A stretch of DNA of 64,000 nt. Source: Pseudomonadota bacterium (GTDB taxonomy: Bacteria > Pseudomonadota > Gammaproteobacteria > Burkholderiales > Burkholderiaceae_C). The DNA is taken from assembly GCA_021841865.1 (NCBI GenBank), contig JAKCDM010000001.1, positions 29,752 to 93,751 of the forward strand, in the 5' to 3' direction. Under the pieces are notes generated by a model, which was not told the origin of the DNA, ran no database searches, and saw only the letters and a list, made by a program, of their open reading frames with translations. Below are positions 17,875 through 30,728 of the stretch, one piece after another (position 1 is the stretch's first letter; every line of letters begins with the position of its first letter). The translations under genes and the position numbers were made by a program.

Positions 17875-20800
17875 ATGATCCAAAAACTCTGGAACCGCGT
17901 TTTCTCGGTGGACCAGCCGCTGCACGACCCGCAGGCCCACCCCGCGGGCAGGACCGAGGTGCGCTCGACCACCTGCTACATGTGCGCCTGCCGCTGCGGC
18001 ATCAACGTGCACGTGCGTGACGGCGAGGTGCGCTTCATCGAGGGCAACCCCAACCACCCGCTCAACCGCGGCGTGATCTGCGCCAAGGGCTCGGCCGGAA
18101 TCATGAAACAGGTGTCGCCGGCGCGCCTGACCCAGCCGCTGCGCCGCAAGCTAGGCTCCGAGCGCGGCAGCGGCGAGTTCGAGCCCATCGGCTGGGACGA
18201 GGCCTACGCCATGCTGGAGCAGCGCCTGTCGCAGCTGCGGGCGACGGATCCGAAGCGTTTCGCGCTGTTCACCGGGCGCGACCAGATGCAGGCGCTGACC
18301 GGGCTGTTCGCACGCGAGTTCGGTACGCCGAACTACGCCGCCCACGGCGGCTTCTGCTCGGTCAACATGGCCGCCGGCATGATCTACACGGTGGGCGGCA
18401 GCTTCTGGGAGTTCGGCGGCCCGGACCTGGAGCGCGCCCGGCTGTTCGTGATGATCGGCACCGCGGAAGACCATCACAGCAATCCGCTGAAGACCCAGAT
18501 TTCGGAATTCAAGCGCCGCGGCGGACGCTTCATTTCCATCAACCCCGTGCGCACCGGCTATTCGGCCGTGGCCGACGAATGGATTCCCATCCGCCCCGGC
18601 ACCGACGGCGCGCTGTTCATGGCGCTGCTGCACCTGCTGCTGCGCCGCGAGCGCTTCGACCGCGAGTTCGCGACGCGCTACACCAACGCCGCGCAGCTGG
18701 TGCGCGTGCAACCCGGCCACCCCGACGACGGCATGCTGCTGCGCGATCCGGATGCCGACGAGGGCTCGCCCGACGCGCCGTTGAACTTCTGGTGGTGGGA
18801 CGCCGCCGCGCAGCGCCCGGTGCCGGCGTGGAGCGACGGCGTCGAGCCCGCGCTGTGGGGGCGCCACACCATGCCCGACGGCACGCCGGTGGCGACCGCG
18901 CTGCAGCTGCTGCTGGAACAGACCGAGACCTGCACGCCGGGCTGGGCGGCCGGCATCACCGCAATCCCGGCCGGGCGCATCGAGCGCCTGGCCGAGGAGA
19001 TGGCGCACAGCGCGCTCGACGAGGCCTGGGACGAGCCGCAGCCATGGACCGATTTCTGGGGTCGTGAACACCAGCACGTGCGCGCGCGCCCGCTCGCCTT
19101 CCACGCCATGCGAGGCCTGGCGGCGCACTCCAACGGCTTCCAGACCATCCGTGCCATGGCCGTGCTGATGAGCCTGCTGGGCACCATCGACGTGCCCGGG
19201 GGCTTTCGCCACAAGCCGCCGTACCCGAAGGAGATCCCGCCCAGCGTGCGCACCATCAACGACTGGAGCCAGGTGCGCCCGAACACCCCGCTGCCGGCGG
19301 CTCCGCTGGGCTGGCCCACTCGCCCCGAGGAGCTCATGGTCGACGACGACGGCCGGCCGATGCGCATCGACAAGGCCTTTTCGTGGGAGCACCCGCTGGC
19401 GGTGCACGGGCTGATGCACAACGTGATCACCAACGCCTGGCGCGGCGATCCCTATCCGATCGACACGCTGATGATCTTCATGTCGAACATGGCGTGGAAT
19501 TCGTCGATGAACACCCAGCGTGTCCGGCGAATGCTCACCGACCGGGACGCCGCGGGCGAATACCGAATTCCCTTCCTCGTCGTGGCCGACGCGTTCCACA
19601 GCGAGATGACGGCCTTCGCCGACCTGGTGCTGCCCGACACCACGTACCTGGAGCGCCACGACGCGATGTCCATGCTGGACCGGCCGATCTCCGAGTACGA
19701 CGGCGCGATGGATTCGGTGCGCGTGCCGGTGGTGCCTCCGCTGGGCGAATGCCGGCCGTTCCAGGAGGTGCTGATCGAGCTCGCGTCGCGCCTGCGCTTT
19801 CCGTCCTTCACCGATGCCGACGGAAGCCGCAAGTTCGCCGACTACCCGGATTTCATCGTGCGCTACGAAACGGCGCCGGGCTCGGGCATCGGCTTTCTCA
19901 CCGGCTGGCGCGGCGCGGACGGCTCCAAGTCGCTCAAGGGCGAACCCAATGCGCGACAGTGGGAGCAGTACGCGAGCAACGATTGCGTGCACCTGACCCA
20001 CCTGCCCGAAGCGATGCGCTACATGCGCGGCGTGAACCGCGACTACCTCAAATACGCGCGCGAGCATGGCTGGCGCAAGCTCGAGCTGCCGGCGGTGATC
20101 GCCATCTACAGCGACATCCTGCAGTCCTTCCGCGTGGCGGCGCGCGCCGGGGACGCCGGCCGCCGGCCCCCCGAGCATCTGCGCGAGCGCGTGTTCGAGC
20201 ACTTCGACCCGCTGCCCCACTGGAGCGCTCCGCTGGAGCAGCAGGTCGTCGACCTCGACGCCTTCCCGCTGGCCGCGGTGACCCAGCGCCCGATGGCCAT
20301 GTACCACGCATGGGATTCGCAGAACGCCTGGCTGCGCCAGATCCACGGCCACAACCGGCTGCACGTGCACCCGGCGACTGCGCAGGCCGCCGGAATCGCC
20401 GACGGCGCCTGGATGTGGGTCGAGTCGCCATGGGGCAAGGTGCGCTGCCTCGCGCAGTATTCGGAAGCCGTCGAGCCGGGCACCGTGTGGACCTGGAACG
20501 CCATCGGCAAGGCCGCCGGCATGTGGGGCCTGGAGCCCGGCGCCGACGAGTCGCGCCGCGGCTTCCTGCTCAACCACGTGATCACCGACGAGTTGCCCGG
20601 AGCCACCGGAGCTCCGCTGTCGAACAGCGATCCGGTGACCGGGCAGGCCGGCTGGTACGACCTGCGCGTGCGAATTCATCCCGCCGGGCCCGATGAAACC
20701 CACGCCGACGCCGACCCCACGCGCTACGCCAGCGTGCACGGGCAGGGGCTGGACGGCGCGCGCGACGACCTGCGCGCGCTCGACGCCGGCAACACCTGGC

Positions 20801-20961
20801 CGGCCCACCAGGCGCCGCCGCCGGCGCCCGGCCAACTGCTGCGCCGACGCGGCGCCACGCGCCTGCTGCAATACATGGCGGGCACGCGACGGCACCGCGC
20901 CGAGACGCCGGCGGAGCAGGACACGGGCTCCGCCGGACTTTCCGAAAGGACTTCGTCATGA
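17875..20961 (+). CDS. soeA: molybdopterin oxidoreductase catalytic subunit, SoeA-like (cytoplasmic sulfite dehydrogenase family)
   Basis: TTCYMCACRCGINVHVRDGEVRFIEGNPNHPLNRGVICAKGSAG (4Fe-4S + MGD family), HGGFCSVNMAAG, SoeA-type length; followed by a 4Fe-4S subunit and a DmsC-like membrane subunit. Substrate not proven. Confidence 0.75.
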   Translation: MIQKLWNRVFSVDQPLHDPQAHPAGRTEVRSTTCYMCACRCGINVHVRDGEVRFIEGNPNHPLNRGVICAKGSAGIMKQVSPARLTQPLRRKLGSERGSGEFEPIGWDEAYAMLEQRLSQLRATDPKRFALFTGRDQMQALTGLFAREFGTPNYAAHGGFCSVNMAAGMIYTVGGSFWEFGGPDLERARLFVMIGTAEDHHSNPLKTQISEFKRRGGRFISINPVRTGYSAVADEWIPIRPGTDGALFMALLHLLLRRERFDREFATRYTNAAQLVRVQPGHPDDGMLLRDPDADEGSPDAPLNFWWWDAAAQRPVPAWSDGVEPALWGRHTMPDGTPVATALQLLLEQTETCTPGWAAGITAIPAGRIERLAEEMAHSALDEAWDEPQPWTDFWGREHQHVRARPLAFHAMRGLAAHSNGFQTIRAMAVLMSLLGTIDVPGGFRHKPPYPKEIPPSVRTINDWSQVRPNTPLPAAPLGWPTRPEELMVDDDGRPMRIDKAFSWEHPLAVHGLMHNVITNAWRGDPYPIDTLMIFMSNMAWNSSMNTQRVRRMLTDRDAAGEYRIPFLVVADAFHSEMTAFADLVLPDTTYLERHDAMSMLDRPISEYDGAMDSVRVPVVPPLGECRPFQEVLIELASRLRFPSFTDADGSRKFADYPDFIVRYETAPGSGIGFLTGWRGADGSKSLKGEPNARQWEQYASNDCVHLTHLPEAMRYMRGVNRDYLKYAREHGWRKLELPAVIAIYSDILQSFRVAARAGDAGRRPPEHLRERVFEHFDPLPHWSAPLEQQVVDLDAFPLAAVTQRPMAMYHAWDSQNAWLRQIHGHNRLHVHPATAQAAGIADGAWMWVESPWGKVRCLAQYSEAVEPGTVWTWNAIGKAAGMWGLEPGADESRRGFLLNHVITDELPGATGAPLSNSDPVTGQAGWYDLRVRIHPAGPDETHADADPTRYASVHGQGLDGARDDLRALDAGNTWPAHQAPPPAPGQLLRRRGATRLLQYMAGTRRHRAETPAEQDTGSAGLSERTSS

Positions 20962-21749
20962 GCCAACTCGCGCTGGTCATCGACCTCGATGTATGCGTGG
21001 GCTGCCACGCCTGCGTGACCTCTTGCAAGCAATGGAACACGTCGGGCGCGGCCGGGCCGCTGAGCGACGTCGACCCCTTCGGGCCCGACACCTCGGGGGT
21101 GTTCTTCAACCGCGTGCAGACCTTCGAGCTCGGCGCCTTCCCGGCCACCGAGGTGCTGCATTTCCCGAAGAGCTGCCTGCATTGCAAGGATGCGCCGTGC
21201 GTGCCGGTATGCCCGACGGGGGCCTCGTACAAGCGCGCCGAGGACGGCATCGTGCTGGTCGACGCCGACAAGTGCATCGGCTGCAAGTACTGCTCGTGGG
21301 CCTGCCCGTACGGCGCCCGCGAATTCGACGAGCCGCGCGGAGTGATGACCAAGTGCACGCTGTGCGTGGACCGCGTGTACGACACGTCGATCCCGGAAAG
21401 CCGGCGAAAGCCGGCCTGCGTCAACGCCTGCCCGACCAGCGCGCGGCTGTTCGGAGACGTCGACGACCCCGAGTCGGAAGTGTCCCGAGCCATCGCCGAG
21501 CGCGGCGGCTTCGCGCCGATGCCCGAACTGGGAACCCGCCCGGCCAACCACTACCTGCCGCGACGCAGCATGCGCGAGGCCACGCCGCAGGCGCAGACGG
21601 CCGTGCCGGAGCCTGCGCGCGCGGCGCGGGGCGCCGGGGTGCTGGACTGGCTGGGCGCGCTGATCGGGCTGGCCGGCGACGCCGCCCGGCCGGCCGGCGT
21701 CGCGCCGACCCACGCGATTCGCGATGCCGCGCCGGCAGCGCGGCGCTGA
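20958..21749 (+). CDS. soeB: 4Fe-4S ferredoxin-type electron transfer subunit, SoeB-like
   Basis: CVGCHACVTSCKQWN, CLHCKDAPCVPVCPTGA, CIGCKYCSWACPYGAR, CTLCVDR...CVNACPTSAR; four cluster motifs; overlaps soeA by ATGA. Confidence 0.8.
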   Translation: MSQLALVIDLDVCVGCHACVTSCKQWNTSGAAGPLSDVDPFGPDTSGVFFNRVQTFELGAFPATEVLHFPKSCLHCKDAPCVPVCPTGASYKRAEDGIVLVDADKCIGCKYCSWACPYGAREFDEPRGVMTKCTLCVDRVYDTSIPESRRKPACVNACPTSARLFGDVDDPESEVSRAIAERGGFAPMPELGTRPANHYLPRRSMREATPQAQTAVPEPARAARGAGVLDWLGALIGLAGDAARPAGVAPTHAIRDAAPAARR

Positions 21750-21762
21750 ACGAGGAAAGTCC

Positions 21763-22686
21763 ATGCGTCCCGCCTGGTCCGTGATCTGGTTCACCACCCT
21801 GCTGGGCTGCGCCCAGGGCATGGTCGTCGCGCTCGCGCTGGCCGGCCTCGCCGGCCCGCTCGACCCCGCCGCACTGCGCGATGCGCTGTTCGCCGCGTTC
21901 GCGCTCGGCGCCATCGCGCTGGGCTGCTCCTTCGCCCACCTCGGGCAGCCGCTGCGCGCCTGGCGCGCGGCCGCGATGTGGCGCAGCTCCTGGTTGTCGC
22001 GCGAGGTCATCGCCGTGTCCGCCTTTCTCGCGTTGACCGCGGCGAGCGCGTTGAGCGTGGATCACCTGGGCGCCTGGCCGACATGGCTGCAAGGCCTGAG
22101 CGTGCTCGCCGCGCTCGTGCTGTGGCTGTGCACCGGCAAGGTGTACGCCGCCATCGACTTCATTCGCGAATGGGCCACGCCGCTGACTCCGCTGAACTTC
22201 GCCCTCATGGGCCTCGCCAGCGGCCACCTGGCGGTGGCCGCGCTGCTCGCCGCGCTGCACCAGCCGGCCGCGGCGACGCTCGCGCACCTGGCGCTGTCGT
22301 GGACCGTGCTGGCGTGGCTGTCGCGCGCCGCCGCGCTCGCGCGCCTGAAGCGGCTGCGCCGCGCCGGCTCGACCCACAGCGCCGTCGGCGCCGGCGCACG
22401 GCCGGTGCGCCAGGTCTCACGCGGCTTTACCGCCGGCAGCTTCAACCTGGAAGAGTTCGGCTTGCGCGCCCAGTCCGCGCTGCTGCGGCGCCTGCGCAGT
22501 CTGTACATGATCGCCGGGTTCGCGCTGCCCAGCGTTGCGCTGGCGCTGCTGGCCGGCTCCGCGCCGCGCCTGGACTGGCTCGGCTCGCTGGCCCTGCTGC
22601 AGTTCGCCGCGCTGCTCGGCGAGCGCTGGGACTTCTTCGCCCAGGTCGACCACCCGCAGAATCACTACTACGCTGCGGCGCAATAA
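21763..22686 (+). CDS. soeC: DmsC/SoeC-like membrane anchor subunit
   Basis: MRPAWSVIWFTTLLGCAQGMVVALALAGLAG...FAHLGQPLRAWRAAAMWRSSWLSREV: DmsC-family multi-TM protein downstream of soeAB. Confidence 0.78.
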   Translation: MRPAWSVIWFTTLLGCAQGMVVALALAGLAGPLDPAALRDALFAAFALGAIALGCSFAHLGQPLRAWRAAAMWRSSWLSREVIAVSAFLALTAASALSVDHLGAWPTWLQGLSVLAALVLWLCTGKVYAAIDFIREWATPLTPLNFALMGLASGHLAVAALLAALHQPAAATLAHLALSWTVLAWLSRAAALARLKRLRRAGSTHSAVGAGARPVRQVSRGFTAGSFNLEEFGLRAQSALLRRLRSLYMIAGFALPSVALALLAGSAPRLDWLGSLALLQFAALLGERWDFFAQVDHPQNHYYAAAQ

Positions 22687-22766
22687 CAGCCTGATCAGGC
22701 CGTCCCGCAGCGTCGGCCCGAAAAACCCACTTGCCGAGGCAGCCCCGGCGCCGCGACAATCGGCGA

Positions 22767-23363
22767 ATGATCCAGGGGCTGTTGCTGGCGGCCGGGCGCT
22801 CCCGGCGCTTCGGCGCGGACAAACGACGCGCGAACGTCGACGGCGAGCCGTTGCTGCTGCGCACGGTGCGCCGCTGGCTGGAAGCACGCGACGAGGTGTT
22901 CGACCGCCTGCTGGTGGTGCTGCGCGAGCCGTCGGACAGCGAACGCGAACTCGCGGCGCGCCTGCTCGAACTCGGCGTGCCCAGCACCTTCTGCGCCGAG
23001 GCCCAGCTCGGCATGGGCCATTCGCTGGCCTGGGGCGTGCTGCAGACCCCGCGCGTCGACGGCTGGCTGATCGGCCTGGCCGACATGCCCGCGCTGCAGG
23101 CGGCGAGCATCCGCGCCGTGGCCCACGACCTGCGCGCGGACAACATCGTCGTGCCCACGCACGGAGGGCTGCGCGGCCACCCGGTAGGCTTCGGCAGCGA
23201 CTTCGGCAACGAGCTGCTCGCGGTGCGCGGAGACTCGGGCGCGCGAAGCGTGCTGCAGGCCCACCGCGATGCCCTGCACTGGCTCGAACTCGAAGATCCC
23301 GGGCTGCTGCTCGACATCGACGAGCCTTCGCAACTGGCCCAGTCGACGCTTCCGCGCGACTGA
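22767..23363 (+). CDS. molybdenum cofactor nucleotidyltransferase, MocA-like
   Basis: IQGLLLAAGRSRRFGADKRRANVDGEPLLLRTV...GLADMPALQ...GHPVGFGSDFGNELLAVRGDSGARSVL...DIDEPSQL: MobA-like NTP transferase with MocA-type C-terminal motifs. Confidence 0.8.
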   Translation: MIQGLLLAAGRSRRFGADKRRANVDGEPLLLRTVRRWLEARDEVFDRLLVVLREPSDSERELAARLLELGVPSTFCAEAQLGMGHSLAWGVLQTPRVDGWLIGLADMPALQAASIRAVAHDLRADNIVVPTHGGLRGHPVGFGSDFGNELLAVRGDSGARSVLQAHRDALHWLELEDPGLLLDIDEPSQLAQSTLPRD

Positions 23364-23373
23364 CCCGCACGCA

Positions 23374-24555
23374 TCAGCGCTGCCGCATCAACTCCGCCAG
23401 GCTGGCCGCCAGCTGCTCCAGGCTGGCCAGGTTGTGCACGGCCAGCATCGCGTCGCATCCGGCATGCAGCGCGGCGGCGCCGCGCGCGCTGGGCTGGTAG
23501 GCGGCGAAGCGCAGCAGCGGGTTGAGCCACAGCACGCGCCGGCTGCGCCTGCGCAGCCACGCCAGCTCCTGCTGCAGCTGCTGCGGCTCCCCGGTATCCA
23601 GGCCGTCGCTGATCAGCAAGACCAGGCTGCGACGCCCGACCAGGCGCCGGGAGTGCTCACGGCGCAGCGAGGCCAGGCATTCGCCCAGGCGCGTTCCCCC
23701 CGCGAAGTCGTGCACGGCAGCCGACGCCGCCGCCAGCATGTCGTCGCTGTCGGGCAGCGCGAAGGCCGGGGTCAGGTCGGTCAGGCTGGTGCCCACGGCG
23801 AACACGTCGCGGCGCCGCATGCCCCGGGTGGCCGCGTGCAGGAAGGCCAGCAGCAGGCGCGTGTAGCGCTCCATCGAGCCCGACACGTCGACCAGCACCA
23901 GCAGCGGCGGTGCCTCGCGCCTGCGCTGCAGACGCGGCAGCTCCATGCACTCGCCACCGCAACGCGCCGCCTGGCGCAGCACGCGAGGCCAGTCGGCGCG
24001 CGCTCCGCGCGCGCCCGAACGCACTCGTCTCGAAGGCAGGCGAGGCACAGGCAGCGGAATTTCCCGCGCCAGGCGCTCGAGCAGCCGGTACTCGGAGGCG
24101 CCCAGCGCGTTGAAGTCGGCATGGCGCAACTGGCGCCTGGCGCTGGCCGACATGCAGGCGTCGAACTCGACGGCCTGCTCCGGCTGGGGGCGCTGGTCGC
24201 GCGCGCTGCGCGGCGCCGCCAGCGCCTCGCGCACGCGGGGGCGCTGGCGCGGCGGATCAGCCTTGCCCTCGGCGCTGGGCAGCATCTGCGCCAGCAGCTT
24301 GGAGGCCACCGCCGGATCGCGGAAAAAGGTGTCGAACAACTCGCGGAACACTCCGCGGTCGCGCTCGTTTCCCACCAGCACGGCTTCCAGCGCCGCCTCC
24401 AGGTCGTCGCGGCGCCGCAGTCCCACGGCCTGCATCGCGCTGGCGGCCAGCGCGATGCGCGAGGCATCGACCGACAGCCCGGCACGGCGCAGCGCGCGCG
24501 CAAAACCTGAGACGTTGCCCAGCAGCTTGCCCTGACGCGCGTCACCCAGCAGCAT
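23374..24555 (-). CDS. coxE: VWA domain-containing protein, CoxE-like
   Basis: PPLLVLVDVSGSMERYTRLLLAFLHA (MIDAS DxSxS), ...LVLLISDGLDTGEP; downstream of a MoxR-type ATPase in a molybdenum hydroxylase operon. Confidence 0.85.
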   Translation of the reverse strand: MLLGDARQGKLLGNVSGFARALRRAGLSVDASRIALAASAMQAVGLRRRDDLEAALEAVLVGNERDRGVFRELFDTFFRDPAVASKLLAQMLPSAEGKADPPRQRPRVREALAAPRSARDQRPQPEQAVEFDACMSASARRQLRHADFNALGASEYRLLERLAREIPLPVPRLPSRRVRSGARGARADWPRVLRQAARCGGECMELPRLQRRREAPPLLVLVDVSGSMERYTRLLLAFLHAATRGMRRRDVFAVGTSLTDLTPAFALPDSDDMLAAASAAVHDFAGGTRLGECLASLRREHSRRLVGRRSLVLLISDGLDTGEPQQLQQELAWLRRRSRRVLWLNPLLRFAAYQPSARGAAALHAGCDAMLAVHNLASLEQLAASLAELMRQR

Positions 24556-24578
24556 GCGTCGGCTCCCGCGCCGGGGCC

Positions 24579-25484
<906 letters not shown>

Positions 25485-25560
25485 CGTGAATCCACGAGAC
25501 GAGACGGCGCGCCGGCCCGGATGCCTCCGGAGCCGGCGCGCCGCGTGCGTGACGCCGCTG

Positions 25561-26352
25561 CTACGCGAGCGCCTTGGCCACCGCGCGCTGGGCCATCACG
25601 CCGATCAGGTTGGCACGGTATTCGGCGCTGGCATGCAGGTCGCTGGCCAGGCCGTCCGGATCGATGGCCACCGAGGCCGCCGCCTGCGGCGTGAAGCTGG
25701 CCGACAGGGCCTTTTCCAGCCCGGCGTGGCGGAACACCCCGCTGCCGCCACCGGTCACCGCCACGCGCACTCCATCGTCGCGCTGCGCCACGAACACTCC
25801 GATCAGCGCGAAACGCGACGCGGGCTGGCGGAACTTCATGTAGGCCGCGCGGCGCGGGATCGGAAAGTCGATGGCGGTGATCAGTTCGCCCTCGTCCAGC
25901 GCAGTGGTGAACACGCCGACGAAGAAATCGTCGGCCGGGATCGCGCGCTTGGTGGTGTGCACGGTGGCGCCCAGCCCGAGCACGGCGCTGGGATAGCACG
26001 CGGCGGGATCGTTGTTGGCCACCGAGCCGCCCAGCGTTCCCATCGCGCGCACCTGGCGGTCGCCGATCTGCGACGCCAGGTCGGCCAGCGCGGGAATCGC
26101 CTGGCGCACGTCGGCGCTGGCCGCCACCTCGGCGTGCCGGGTCATGGCCCCGATGCGCAGGCTGTTGCCCTGGCGACTGATGCCGCGCAGGTCGGCGGCG
26201 CCGCCCAGATCGACGAGCGCGTCGGGTTGCGCGATGCGCAGCTTCATCGCGGCCAGCAGGGTCTGGCCGCCGGCCAGCGGCCGTGCGCCAGCGGCCGCGT
26301 GGCGCGCCGCGTCGGCGGCGTTGCTGGCGCGTTCCAGTTGGAAGGCATACAT
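25561..26352 (-). CDS. xanthine dehydrogenase-family FAD-binding (medium) subunit
   Basis: ARPLAGGQTLLAAMKLRIAQPDALVDLG...IGDRQVRAMGTLGGSVANNDPAACYPSAVL: FAD motifs GGQT/GTxGGSxANxDPA of CoxM family. Confidence 0.9.
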   Translation of the reverse strand: MYAFQLERASNAADAARHAAAGARPLAGGQTLLAAMKLRIAQPDALVDLGGAADLRGISRQGNSLRIGAMTRHAEVAASADVRQAIPALADLASQIGDRQVRAMGTLGGSVANNDPAACYPSAVLGLGATVHTTKRAIPADDFFVGVFTTALDEGELITAIDFPIPRRAAYMKFRQPASRFALIGVFVAQRDDGVRVAVTGGGSGVFRHAGLEKALSASFTPQAAASVAIDPDGLASDLHASAEYRANLIGVMAQRAVAKALA

Positions 26353-26365
26353 GGTGTCGGTCTCC

Positions 26366-28750
<2,385 letters not shown>

Positions 28751-28795
28751 GTCGAGTCTCCTCAGGTATTTGGGGTTTGCGAGTGCGGCCCGGGT

Positions 28796-29266
28796 TCAGG
28801 AACCGGCCATCGACTCACGGCCCTTTTGCACGGCCTTGACGATGTTGTGATAACCCGTGCAGCGGCACAGGTTGCCTTCGAGCAGTTCGCGGATCTCGGC
28901 CTCGCTGGCCTTGGGATGCTTGTTGCACAGGTCGACGGAACTCATCACCATGCCGGGAGTGCAGAAGCCGCACTGCAGCCCGTGGCATTCCTTGAACGCC
29001 GCCTGCATCGGATGCAGCGTGCCATCGGCGGCGGCCAGGCCCTCGATGGTCGTGATCTCGGCGCCTTCGGCCTGTGCCGCCAGCATGTTGCAGGACTTCA
29101 CGGCGTTGCCGTTCATCAGCACGGTGCACGCACCGCATTGCGCGGTGTCGCAGCCGACATGGGTTCCGGTCAGTCGCAGGTGCTCGCGCAGCGCCTGCAC
29201 CAGCAGGGTGTTGGGGGCAACGTCGACCGACGCCCGGCGCCCGTTGACGGTGAACGTGACTTGCAT
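28796..29266 (-). CDS. 2Fe-2S (small) subunit of xanthine dehydrogenase family
   Basis: [16 protein letters not shown]...[20 protein letters not shown]...[11 protein letters not shown]...[16 protein letters not shown]: both 2Fe-2S motifs present. Confidence 0.93.
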   Translation of the reverse strand: MQVTFTVNGRRASVDVAPNTLLVQALREHLRLTGTHVGCDTAQCGACTVLMNGNAVKSCNMLAAQAEGAEITTIEGLAAADGTLHPMQAAFKECHGLQCGFCTPGMVMSSVDLCNKHPKASEAEIRELLEGNLCRCTGYHNIVKAVQKGRESMAGS

Positions 29267-29410
29267 CGCGGGTCTCCTCTTTCGTGTGGGTCGCCGGGCA
29301 CGCACCCGACGCGCAAGCTGTGATGCTGCTGCCCGGCCATTGTTGGAGCCGCCGCCGCGCACCTCAATACGTGCCGTTCAGGGAAAACACCGAGTTTGAA
29401 CACGCACCCC

Positions 29411-29422
29411 GAGAAATTTCTC
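29411..29422. promoter_or_regulatory. 12-bp perfect palindrome GAGAAATTTCTC between divergent regulator and hydroxylase operon
   Basis: Direct reading of the intergenic region 29267-29540. Confidence 0.35.
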
Positions 29423-29540
29423 AAAATAGAACAATGGCACTTCGACGCATGGCGGAGGATGCCGCCTGTAACACGCCATGCGGCAGGCACGCCGCCCAGC
29501 CGAGAACTCGGATACCCTGTCCGTTCCAGGAGAACGCCCC

Positions 29541-30710
29541 ATGCCCGCTGCGCCCGCACTGCCCCCGGAAAACCGGCTGCAAAGCATCGCCCACGCGCGG
29601 CGCATGGTCATTGGCGAAGGCCTGGAACTTCCGCCCGCCGTGCTGGGCGCGCAGCGCGACTGGATCGAGCGCTCGTGGCGCCGCTGCCTGCAGCGCGGCC
29701 GGCGCCCGGAGGAACGCGTGGAGTTCGACTCGGTTCCGCTGGGGGCCAAGCGGGCCAGCCAGGAGCGCAACCACGAACTGCTCAGCGTGGCCGCCCCGCT
29801 GCTCGATGAACTGGCGCGGGCGATCGCGCGCACTCGCTACTTCGCCATCCTCACCGACGCCCAGGGCATGGTGATCGACGTGCGTGGCGCGATGGACCCG
29901 TCGGACCGTCGCGTGCGCTGCATCGCGCGCGTCGGTGTCGACCTGTCCGAGGCCAGCATCGGCACCAGCGCGATCAGCGCCGCGCTCAGCGAGCTGCACC
30001 CGGTCTGGCTGCACCGGGGCGAGCATTTCTACCGCGACACATCGATCTACAGCTGCGCGGGCGCCCCGCTGTTCGGCCCCGACGGCCACTGCCTGGGCAT
30101 GCTCGACCTCACCGGCATCGAGACGGTCGAGCGCCCCGAGCTGACCGACCTCGCGGCGCAGGCGGCGCGGCGCATCGAGAACGCGCTGGTGCTGCGCGGC
30201 CGGCACGCGCTGGTGCTGCGCATGAACTGGCCCGGACACGAGCTCGGCGGCGACTCCGACGCCCTGCTCGGCCTCGATGCCGACGCCTGGATCTGCGCCG
30301 CCAACCGCGCCGCGCGCGCGCTGGTGCCCCAGCTCGCCAGCGTCGGCTCGCGGGTGCACGCCAGCGAGGTGTTCGCGGTGGCGCCGCAGCGCCTGTTCGA
30401 ACATGCGCGCGCCTCCGAGCTGCTCGACACGGGGCCGATGGAGCTGCCGCTGTGGTCGGGCCTGCTCATGCAGCTGCGCTGCCGACGCGCCGGCAGCGAC
30501 GGCCGCGCGCCGCTGGCCGCGGCGCGCAACCGCATGTCGCTGCAGCAGCTCGAGGACGCGCTGGTGCGACAGGCGGTTGACGCCGCCCGCGGCAACGTGG
30601 CCGAGGCCGCGCGCGCGCTGGGGGTGAGCCGCGCCACCGTGTACCGCAAGCTGGGCGGCACCCAGGCTCGCCGCGGCCGGCCAAGCAAGGCCGCGCAAGA
30701 CCCGTCCTGA
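29541..30710 (+). CDS. AcoR-like regulator: GAF domain + Fis-type HTH, no AAA+ domain
   Basis: WIERSWRRC...GTSAISAAL...YSCAGAPLFGPDGHCLGMLDLTGIE as in AcoR; C-terminal NVAEAARALGVSRATVYRKLGG HTH_8; no Walker A/B or GAFTGA. Confidence 0.85.
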   Translation: MPAAPALPPENRLQSIAHARRMVIGEGLELPPAVLGAQRDWIERSWRRCLQRGRRPEERVEFDSVPLGAKRASQERNHELLSVAAPLLDELARAIARTRYFAILTDAQGMVIDVRGAMDPSDRRVRCIARVGVDLSEASIGTSAISAALSELHPVWLHRGEHFYRDTSIYSCAGAPLFGPDGHCLGMLDLTGIETVERPELTDLAAQAARRIENALVLRGRHALVLRMNWPGHELGGDSDALLGLDADAWICAANRAARALVPQLASVGSRVHASEVFAVAPQRLFEHARASELLDTGPMELPLWSGLLMQLRCRRAGSDGRAPLAAARNRMSLQQLEDALVRQAVDAARGNVAEAARALGVSRATVYRKLGGTQARRGRPSKAAQDPS

Positions 30711-30728
30711 GGCCTGCTGGCGGCGCGC

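Noticed and set aside
18151-20895. 914-aa minus-strand ORF
   Set aside because: Antisense to the SoeA-like gene; high-GC artefact.
17875-22686. Annotation as formate dehydrogenase
   Set aside because: Subunit set (catalytic, four-cluster ferredoxin, DmsC-like anchor) and N-terminal CYMCACRCG motif fit SoeABC better; no selenocysteine codon context was seen.
29435-29450. tggcacttcgacgca as a sigma-54 promoter for the AAA-less regulator
   Set aside because: The GG and GC elements are off by one from the required 10-nt spacing, and the downstream part does not match TTGCW.
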